33,540 nucleotides of DNA from Candidatus Parcubacteria bacterium (GTDB lineage Bacteria; Patescibacteriota; Minisyncoccia; JAHIHE01; JAGLIN01), in the NCBI GenBank assembly GCA_023132875.1, contig JAGLXN010000039.1, positions 1-33,540 of the forward strand. Direction: 5' to 3'. Shown here one piece after another: positions 9,288-15,165 of this stretch. The translations under genes were made by a program, and so were the position numbers. The notes beneath the pieces are model-generated. The model was not told where the DNA came from. It made no database searches and was given only the letters and a program-made list of their open reading frames with translations. Every line of letters starts with the position of its first letter. Within the stretch, counting starts at the first letter, position 1.

Positions 9288-10229
9288 ATGACTGTAAAAG
9301 AAACTTTGAGTAAAGAAAGAAAAATAATAATAATTGCGGTTTTTATTATGTTTTTACTACTGACTTTATTTTACAAATGGCAGCTTATAACTTCAAGCGG
9401 ATATTTATTTCTCGGGAACGAAAGCTATAAAAGTAAAGATTATGATGAATCTCTGAAAAACTATAAATACGCGGCAGCTATTGATGGTAATAGGAATACA
9501 ACATACCTAGCCAAGCTAAAAAGGTCAGAAATATTTTATTCGCATGGACTGCTAGACGAAGCAGAAAAAGAATTAAAAATGGCAATAAAAGAAATAAAAA
9601 ATGATTTCAAGGCATACGAAGTTATGGGCGATGTTTATTACGCAAAAAGAGATATTTCTGATTCCATAAGCTGTTATGAAAAAGCTATTGAGCTGAAAGA
9701 TAAAGAAGAAATAAACATTAAATTGGCAAAAAGTTTTATGGCGGAAGGAAATATCGGCAAGGCTAATGATATTTTTTTAAAGTTATATTCAGAAAACAAT
9801 CACAACATTGCAATTTCGTATTATTTGGGACTTCTTGACTTTTATAGAAATGAATCTTATAATGATTATTTTCAAGAGGTTGAAAAAGTCAATGACGCGA
9901 ATTATAAAGAAAAAATCAATAAAATTAAAGAGTATTTGGATAATTATGGCAATATAAAAAATGAAGTTTATAGTAATATTTTAATTGCGGATTTGTATAA
10001 CACAATAAATGAACCATATTTGGCTATTGGGAAAAGCGAACTGGCAATAAATGAAAGTCCAGATTATAGGGACGCTTTTATCGTGCTAGGCAAGTCTAAT
10101 TTTATAATAGGGGATTATAAAAAATCTTATGAAAGTTTTAATAAAGCGTTTGAGCTTGACAGCCACAATCCAGAGATAAGTTTTTGGCTAGGAAGTGTTT
10201 ATGAAAAATTAGACCCCGTCCATAAATAA
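9288..10229 (+). CDS. Membrane-anchored TPR protein, 3' end altered by MITE insertion
   Basis: 313-residue protein with an N-terminal membrane helix (about 13-31) followed by tetratricopeptide repeats: GNESYKSKDYDESLKNYKYA, a YEVMGDVYYAKRDISDSISC block and YKKSYESFNKAFELDSHNPE are clear units. TPR proteins of this type are scaffolds; no specific partner is evident. The last five codons (DPVHK) and the stop come from a mobile element inserted after Leu308. Removing the element and one TTA copy restores a frame continuing GNDLKAHEFMDKYRTLANEL to a stop at 10432, so the ancestral protein had about 328 residues. The loss removes only the last helix, so function may survive. No Shine-Dalgarno sequence. 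Confidence 0.85.
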   Translation: MTVKETLSKERKIIIIAVFIMFLLLTLFYKWQLITSSGYLFLGNESYKSKDYDESLKNYKYAAAIDGNRNTTYLAKLKRSEIFYSHGLLDEAEKELKMAIKEIKNDFKAYEVMGDVYYAKRDISDSISCYEKAIELKDKEEINIKLAKSFMAEGNIGKANDIFLKLYSENNHNIAISYYLGLLDFYRNESYNDYFQEVEKVNDANYKEKINKIKEYLDNYGNIKNEVYSNILIADLYNTINEPYLAIGKSELAINESPDYRDAFIVLGKSNFIIGDYKKSYESFNKAFELDSHNPEISFWLGSVYEKLDPVHK

Positions 10230-10366
10230 CATTCTCAAGTTTACTCAGATTTGCGTCAGATTGGTTTGAAAAAAAATGAAGAATATTGCTATATACTGAA
10301 AGTTTTTTCAAACCAAGATGGCGTGAAGATGAGATGAAATTGTGGAGGTTATTTATGGACGGGGTC
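10212..10366. mobile_element. MITE-like element, 155 bp, 19-bp perfect TIRs, TTA target duplication
   Basis: Left end GACCCCGTCCATAAATAAC (10212-10230) is the exact reverse complement of the right end (10348-10366). TTA flanks both sides (10209-10211 and 10367-10369), a clean 3-bp target duplication. A second inverted repeat lies inside (TTGGTTTGAAAAAA against TTTTTTCAAACCAA, around 10260-10320). No ORF of note lies inside, so it must have been moved by a transposase encoded elsewhere. The IS family is not identified. Confidence 0.9.
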
Positions 10367-10369
10367 TTA

Positions 10370-10432
10370 GGCAATGATTTAAAAGCCCATGAATTTATGG
10401 ACAAATATAGAACATTGGCAAATGAATTATGA
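10370..10432 (+). pseudogene. Severed 3' fragment of the TPR gene
   Basis: After the element, codons GGC AAT GAT TTA ... TTA TGA read GNDLKAHEFMDKYRTLANEL and stop, in frame with the TPR gene once the element and one TTA are removed. This 20-residue tail completes the last TPR helix. It has no start of its own and is presumably untranslated. Confidence 0.8.
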
Positions 10433-10665
10433 ATTATGAATTAAGAATAAATATATAGTGCGTTGAAATAAAACTTTGCATAGGGCAAAGTCTTTTTAAT
10501 TTTTTTGTCATTCTGAGGAGGGACGACGAAGAATCCCGAATCTATTCTCACAAAATCTTCTATTACATAATATGAAATTTCTTACGGGATCTTTCAATCG
10601 CTATCGCTCTCTCAGGATGACAGAATAATAAAAAGCGTATAAGTCATAAACTCCATAATTAAACA
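10433..10665. repeat. Intergenic repeat block with palindromic TGTCATTCTGA element
   Basis: Heptamer units (GAATTAT) continue from 10424 to about 10447. At 10506-10622 is a 117-bp palindromic element: TGTCATTCTGAGGAGG at the left, GAAGAATCCCG inside it, and GGGATC...CTCTCAGGATGACA at the right. The same element is found inside the FemAB-like gene (27451-27569) and at 29462-29583. No gene is visible in the stretch. Confidence 0.75.
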
Positions 10666-10697
10666 AAAAGGTTCAAGCCACGGGCATTGAACCTTTT
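10666..10697. terminator. Bidirectional terminator hairpin
   Basis: AAAAGGTTCAA pairs with TTGAACCTTTT across a 10-base loop, with A's on one side and T's on the other. It sits between the convergent TPR and pilB genes and can stop both. Confidence 0.75.
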
Positions 10698-10740
10698 GTT
10701 CATAATTCATAATTCCTGATTCTTAATTCCTATCTTATCT

Positions 10741-12450
10741 CTATCCTTTCCTGCTAAAAATCTCTCCCGTAACTCTTCTTATTTCTTCAAGCGAAGTTAA
10801 GCCTTCCAGAGCTTTTAATACCCCATCTTCTTTTATGGAGATCATTCCATCTTCTCTAATTGCTGACATAATGTCTGAAGAGGACGTATCTTTTAAAATA
10901 ATTTTTTCTATGTTCGATGTCATGGGAAACATTTCATAGATTCCAATTCGTCCGGAATAGCCGATAAAATTGCATTTAGAACATCCGCTGCTTCTGTAAA
11001 TGACTTTTATTTCGTTTGGAATTTTTATGCCATTATTTCTTGGTATATTTGAAAGCACCTCTTTTATTTTATCTATAGTTTCTTGAGCTGGAACATATTC
11101 TTCTTTGCAATGCGGGCAAAGCTTTCTAACAAGTCTTTGGGCGATAACAAGATTAATGGCTGGAGCAATTAACGCGGGATTGACTTTTAGATGAAGCAGC
11201 CGCGGTATTGCTCCTGCCGCGTTATTTGTGTGAAGGGTTGAAAGCACCATATGGCCGGTTAAAGCTGCTTGAATAGAAATTTCCGCTGTTTCAGGATCTC
11301 TTACTTCTCCAACCATTATAATGTCTGGATCTTGCCGCACGACTGCTTTTAATCCGTCAGCAAAACTCATTTCCTTGTCTTCCCCGACTTCAGTTTGAGA
11401 TATTCCTTCCACTCTGTATTCTACTGGATTTTCTAGAGTTATAATTTTTATGCTTGGCTGGTTTATTCTGCGGATAAAAGAATATAAAGTGGTTGTTTTT
11501 CCGCTTCCGGTTGGTCCTGTAGTTAATATCATTCCGGTTGGTTTTATAATTTGTTCCTCAACTTTCTCAAGATAATATTGGTTGAACCCCAGTTCATCCA
11601 GCTTGAGTCCTGTTATGCTATCTGATAAAATTCTTAAAACTATGCTTTCTCCAAAACTGCTGGGAAGGATAGAAGACCGTACATTTATTTGAGTATTTTC
11701 CAAGTTAATGCCAAAATGTCCGTCTTGCGGGATGTTAGAAATATTCAATTTCATTTTTGAAAGCATTTTTACTCTTGAAACTATGATTCTGTGGACTTTC
11801 TTGGGCAGTTTGACAATATCTTGAAGAACTCCATCAACTCTATATCTCAGCCTTATATAGTCTAAATTAGGTTCAATGTGAACATCGCTAGATTTTGTTT
11901 TTATGGCGCCAGCCATAATTATGTTAAATATTTCAGTCGTGTTTATTTCTGAAACTCTTTTTTTTAGGTCAATAATGCTGTTTATTCCTTTTTCAAATTC
12001 AGTCAGATCTTCTTTTTTTAATGATACACCGCTATCTTCAAATTTTTCCGTAACTGTTCCAATTTTATAACTTGTCCAAGCCTTCTTAAGACTGTCTTGC
12101 GAGACTATGACCAAATTATAATTTATTCCTTCTTCTTTTTTTATTTTTTCAAGAAGCTTTTTTGTCTCATATTTTTCCGGATCGATTACTGCTATCTGGA
12201 ATTTTTTACCTACTTTATAAATAACAGCCACATCAGCCTTTCGAGCATCTTCTTCCGGAATTGAATTTACAATTTCGGCTTCAACGGGGATCAGGTTCAA
12301 ATCCACATATGGCAGATTAAATTTGTTCGCGATAGCCGTTGCTCTTTCCTCTTCGCTTTTGTGATATAATCTTTTTATTGTTTCATCTTGAATTTTCTCT
12401 CGCAGTTCTTTTTTTTGGTTTTTATCATTTGTTTTAGTTACGCGTTGCAT
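10741..12450 (-). CDS. pilB: Type IV pilus assembly/type II secretion ATPase (PilB/GspE family)
   Basis: 569-residue cytoplasmic secretion ATPase that powers pilus or pseudopilus assembly. An N-terminal MshEN-like domain (about 35-125, with FNLPYVDLNLIP and IPEEDARK) precedes the motor: Walker A GPTGSGKTTT (312-321), TLENPVEY, Walker B VGEVRDPETA, and a zinc-binding pair CPHC plus CSKC near the C-terminus. The tetracysteine motif is typical of PilB/GspE and absent from PilT retraction ATPases. No other pilus gene is in the window, so the target machine is open; T4P genes are common in CPR. A terminator separates it from the upstream DHH gene, so it has its own promoter. Confidence 0.93.
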   Translation of the reverse strand: MQRVTKTNDKNQKKELREKIQDETIKRLYHKSEEERATAIANKFNLPYVDLNLIPVEAEIVNSIPEEDARKADVAVIYKVGKKFQIAVIDPEKYETKKLLEKIKKEEGINYNLVIVSQDSLKKAWTSYKIGTVTEKFEDSGVSLKKEDLTEFEKGINSIIDLKKRVSEINTTEIFNIIMAGAIKTKSSDVHIEPNLDYIRLRYRVDGVLQDIVKLPKKVHRIIVSRVKMLSKMKLNISNIPQDGHFGINLENTQINVRSSILPSSFGESIVLRILSDSITGLKLDELGFNQYYLEKVEEQIIKPTGMILTTGPTGSGKTTTLYSFIRRINQPSIKIITLENPVEYRVEGISQTEVGEDKEMSFADGLKAVVRQDPDIIMVGEVRDPETAEISIQAALTGHMVLSTLHTNNAAGAIPRLLHLKVNPALIAPAINLVIAQRLVRKLCPHCKEEYVPAQETIDKIKEVLSNIPRNNGIKIPNEIKVIYRSSGCSKCNFIGYSGRIGIYEMFPMTSNIEKIILKDTSSSDIMSAIREDGMISIKEDGVLKALEGLTSLEEIRRVTGEIFSRKG

Positions 12451-12517
12451 ATTATTATAATATTATTGGTTATCACTACTTATATATTACTAAATAGGCG
12501 CGGAGTTGGCAATACAA

Positions 12518-12560
12518 TTTCAATTTCTAATTTTCAATTTCTAATTTTCAATTTCTATTA
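12518..12560. repeat. Heptamer tandem repeat (TTTCTAA/TTTTCAA type)
   Basis: Alternating TTTCTAA and TTTTCAA units in the spacer between pilB and the DHH-family gene. Confidence 0.7.
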
Positions 12561-12614
12561 AATTTTTAATAAACCAATTTTTGATTAATGTTTTTGAATA
12601 GTTTATTTATAGTC

Positions 12615-12642
12615 AAAACAAAAAAACGGGTTACAACCCGTT
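12615..12642 (-). terminator. Rho-independent terminator of the DHH-family gene
   Basis: On the minus strand AACGGGT pairs with ACCCGTT around a 4-base loop and is followed by TTTTTTTGTTTT. It ends the DHH-family transcript before pilB. Confidence 0.8.
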
Positions 12643-12649
12643 CCTATAA

Positions 12650-12683
12650 AAATACTTAATACTAAATACTTAATACTAAATAC
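12650..12683. repeat. Heptamer array running into the DHH gene stop codon
   Basis: Units ATACTTA, ATACTAA, ATACTTA and ATACTAA end in ATACTCAT. The last unit supplies the final codons (MSI) and the TAG stop of the DHH-family gene, so the array defines the protein's C-terminus. Confidence 0.7.
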
Positions 12684-13815
12684 TCATTCCGTCTTTCCAT
12701 CCTTTAATTTTTTTCAAAGTTTCTTTTTCTGCTAGATCAATCACTGTTTCATTTGAAATAAAAATAATTTGATTATCTTGTATTGTTCCATTGAGCAATT
12801 TTACAAGCTCACCAACTTCCAGTTTTTCAGAAAAATTAATAATCCCATTAACTTTGCCGTTATTTTTATATAAAAGAAGCATCATATCAAATTCGGGAGA
12901 ACTGTTAGCTAGTTCGCTTACGACTAAATTAAGATTTTCGGAGGTCGTATTTGTTCTTTCAAGGTCATTCTTATTTATAACGGACCAGCCTAATTTATAT
13001 TGGCTGTTATATTTTAAAGTGGACATAATTGTTCCCATAAGTTTTATAACTGATATTGATTTTGTTTTGTACAAATATCTGATAATATCTTCTTTATTGG
13101 CTCCTTTTGTAATGAGAGAGGCTGCGGTTAAAAATGCTTTTGGGGTAGTGTTTTTGTTTTGAAAGCTGTCTGTTTTTGAAACTATCCCAGTTAGTAAATT
13201 TGTCGCGATTTGCTCGTCGAATAGTTTTTCATCAAGATCAGAAATAAGGTTGTGGACTATTTCTGAAGTTGATGATATTGTGACATCCACTAGATTTATT
13301 TTTCCAAAATATTCATTTGAGGGATTGTTGTCAATATTGATTACAGGAGCTTCATAAAAAAGTTCAGGGTTGTCGTCATAAACATTACCAAGATCTTCCA
13401 AGTCTGAAGTTCCAAGGATTATTATTAAATCATATTTAAATTTAGAAGATTCAAGCGCCACGTTTTTCTCATTCAAATCTCCACTTTTAGCCGTTATGAA
13501 TATTTTCAATTTATTATCTTGAACCTCATATCTTAATTGTTGAAGCTTATCTTTTTCAATGTTTACAGTGAATATATAGTCACGGGCTCCTTCAAGTTTG
13601 TGAGTTATCAGATTTGAAGAAGGCAAAAAGGAATATTTTTCCAAAACAGCCGTCGGACTTACGACATCTGTTTTTTTACCTAGTTTTTTCAAAGCCAGAT
13701 AAAAACCCAAAGCAGCGCCCAAAGCGTCTCCATTTGGATTTTTACTGACACAAAGCAAAATAGCCTCACTTTTAGTTATTTGATCTATTATTTGTTCTTT
13801 TGGAGATAGTCCCAT
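12676..13815 (-). CDS. DHH-family phosphoesterase homologue lacking the DHH catalytic motif
   Basis: 379 residues with the layout of DHH/DHHA1 phosphoesterases (NrnA/RecJ superfamily), but the metal-binding motifs are altered. The usual N-P-D-G-D-A is NPNGDALG (26-33), the DTSD motif is GTSDLEDLG (135-143), and the hallmark DHH is IDNNPSN (161-167), with both histidines replaced by Asn. KTDSFQNKNTTP, matching the family's TGSF...NTTP block, is still readable. The DHHA1 half is present, but no glycine-rich GGGH motif is visible. Loss of several metal ligands suggests no phosphodiesterase activity; a nucleotide- or RNA-binding role is possible. It stands alone behind its own terminator. Confidence 0.75.
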   Translation of the reverse strand: MGLSPKEQIIDQITKSEAILLCVSKNPNGDALGAALGFYLALKKLGKKTDVVSPTAVLEKYSFLPSSNLITHKLEGARDYIFTVNIEKDKLQQLRYEVQDNKLKIFITAKSGDLNEKNVALESSKFKYDLIIILGTSDLEDLGNVYDDNPELFYEAPVINIDNNPSNEYFGKINLVDVTISSTSEIVHNLISDLDEKLFDEQIATNLLTGIVSKTDSFQNKNTTPKAFLTAASLITKGANKEDIIRYLYKTKSISVIKLMGTIMSTLKYNSQYKLGWSVINKNDLERTNTTSENLNLVVSELANSSPEFDMMLLLYKNNGKVNGIINFSEKLEVGELVKLLNGTIQDNQIIFISNETVIDLAEKETLKKIKGWKDGMSI

Positions 13816-13859
13816 TTTTTAGCGATTTAAATAATTTTGAATTACAAAACTCTTATTAA

Positions 13860-13945
13860 TTCGTTTGCTTAGCGTAAATATTAGTTTTATTAGTGTTTAT
13901 TATAGGAAACACCAATAAAACTAATATTTACACGAAGATAACTAA
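13860..13945. repeat. Palindromic repeat with about 25-bp arms (TAAATATTAGTTTTATT type)
   Basis: Left arm CGTAAATATTAGTTTTATTA (from about 13875) is mirrored by AATAAAACTAATATTTACAC (ending about 13934) across a short loop, with flanks TTCG and CGAA. A diverged copy lies at 25262-25345. It sits in the 373-bp gap 13816-14188 upstream of tsaE; the rest of that gap holds octamer (about 14030-14068) and heptamer (about 14083-14115) arrays and no gene. Confidence 0.75.
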
Positions 13946-14029
13946 AAATAGAATTTCGTGATCCAAGGAAATGAGATATTAGTGTTGATTAGTTAATTTA
14001 CCATAACTAAAAATGTTGTCAAGCCTATA

Positions 14030-14115
14030 TCATTCTAACATTTTAACATACTAACATTTTAACATGCTAACAAAATGCGTGTTGATTAATACTACATACT
14101 ACATACTAAATACTA
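14030..14115. repeat. Octamer array followed by heptamer array
   Basis: AACATTTT and AACATACT units (14037-14068) are followed by ATACTAC and ATACTAA units (14088-14115), just upstream of the tsaE promoter region. Confidence 0.65.
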
Positions 14116-14136
14116 GATTATATTTTGTTTAGAGAG

Positions 14137-14142
14137 TATAAT
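14137..14142 (+). promoter_or_regulatory. Probable -10 element upstream of tsaE
   Basis: A perfect TATAAT 46 bp before the tsaE start. No good -35 is found at 16-18 bp spacing, so this is a tentative call. Confidence 0.35.
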
Positions 14143-14188
14143 GGAAATATAAAATCATAAAAAATATAATTCTTGTTATAAATTTAAT

Positions 14189-14647
14189 ATGCCTAAAAAT
14201 CAAATAACAACAAAAAACCCTGAAGAAACGAAAGAATTTGCGAGAGTGTTGTTAAAAGAGTGGCTTGAAGTAAATAAAAATAAAAATTCCAATTGGCTGG
14301 TTTGTCTTTATGGCGGTTTAGGAGGAGGAAAAACAACTTTTGTTCAAGGGTTGACTGAAGGGTTATTGGTTAAAGAAACAGTGAACAGTCCGACATTTTT
14401 AATTATGAAAAAATATAATTCTTCCCAAAAAACGAATAAAAAATACACTTTATATCATTTTGACTGCTATCGTATTTCTGATTATAAAGAGATTTTAGAT
14501 TTAGGATGGGACGATATAATTGGCGGGAAAAATAATATTATAGTTATTGAATGGCCGGAAGAAATTGAGAAGATTCTGCCGAAGAAAAGATTGAATTTGA
14601 AATTTGAGTTTGTGGATGAAAATTCAAGGAAAATAAAATATGGATAA
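14189..14647 (+). CDS. tsaE: tRNA threonylcarbamoyladenosine biosynthesis ATPase TsaE
   Basis: 152-residue P-loop ATPase that supports TsaD/TsaB in making t6A at position 37 of ANN-decoding tRNAs. Seen: Walker A GGLGGGKTT (42-50), the SPTFLI block, LYHFDCYRI and the C-terminal VIEWPEEIEKILP block. Length fits the family. Two other t6A genes are in the window (tsaD at 25359, a TsaB-like gene at 29091). It starts a + strand run tsaE, coiled-coil, polA. No Shine-Dalgarno sequence is present. Confidence 0.93.
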   Translation: MPKNQITTKNPEETKEFARVLLKEWLEVNKNKNSNWLVCLYGGLGGGKTTFVQGLTEGLLVKETVNSPTFLIMKKYNSSQKTNKKYTLYHFDCYRISDYKEILDLGWDDIIGGKNNIIVIEWPEEIEKILPKKRLNLKFEFVDENSRKIKYG

Positions 14648-14689
14648 TATAGAACGCTAATTGAAATTGATTTTAAAATAATTATTCCA

Positions 14690-14762
14690 TTGTTCTATTG
14701 CTGTATTGTTATGGTATAGCAGTTTGACAATATAACAATTTAACAATGTAACAATAGAATAC
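14690..14762. repeat. Octamer tandem repeats between tsaE and the coiled-coil gene
   Basis: ATTGTTCT, ATTGCTGT and ATTGTTAT units are followed by inverted-sense ACAATATA, ACAATTTA and ACAATGTA units; the two blocks can pair. The second block ends directly at the next start codon. Confidence 0.65.
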
Positions 14763-14763
14763 T

Positions 14764-15072
14764 ATGATCACAAAAACACAACTTGATATAAAATTAAAAC
14801 AGCTGGAAGAGAGCTTGAAAAAAAGAATTGATATGAAAGATAACAGGCAAACTCAGGAAATAAATGCTGAAATTGCGGAGCTGAAAAATACTCTCGGATT
14901 ATTAGAAGAAAAAATTGCGGAGAATAGAGATATGATAGAGAACTATTTAAAAGAGCATAATAATGTTAAAATTGAATTAGAGAAGTTGAAAAGAAAAGTT
15001 GATGGGATTGAGAAAGAATTGGGTATTAAATCAGACAAAAATAAAAACAATGCAATTACTTCAGATTTTTGA
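14764..15072 (+). CDS. Small coiled-coil protein of unknown function
   Basis: 102 residues, highly charged, with heptad-like spacing of Leu/Ile throughout (for example LKQLEESLKKRIDM, IAELKNTLGLLEEKI and VDGIEKELGI). It is predicted to be almost entirely coiled coil, has no membrane segment and matches no family I know. It lies between tsaE and polA on the same strand. A real gene is likely from the continuous amphipathic pattern; function unknown. Confidence 0.6.
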   Translation: MITKTQLDIKLKQLEESLKKRIDMKDNRQTQEINAEIAELKNTLGLLEEKIAENRDMIENYLKEHNNVKIELEKLKRKVDGIEKELGIKSDKNKNNAITSDF

Positions 15073-15114
15073 TCAAGATAGGATTTTCTCGTCTTAACTC
15101 GTCTACGAAATTTT

Positions 15115-15143
15115 TGTCATCCCGAACTTGTTTCAGGATGACA
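15115..15143. repeat. Minimal TGTCATCC/GGATGACA hairpin
   Basis: A solo 29-bp version of the long palindromic family: TGTCATCCCGAA, a short loop, then TTTCAGGATGACA, with only the fused ends and no interior. It lies 22 bp before polA and would form a hairpin in its leader. Confidence 0.75.
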
Positions 15144-15165
15144 AATTTTAAGTAAAGAATTAAAA

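Noticed and set aside
10212-10366. Complete insertion sequence
   Set aside because: 155 bp with no transposase frame; only a non-autonomous element is supported.
10138-10404. Minus-strand 88-codon frame across the MITE
   Set aside because: It runs through the element ends and the antisense of the TPR gene; it is explained by the inverted repeats and has no family features.
12791-13162. 123-codon plus-strand frame opposite the DHH-family gene
   Set aside because: Antisense shadow of a gene with clear homology; no start signal or family.
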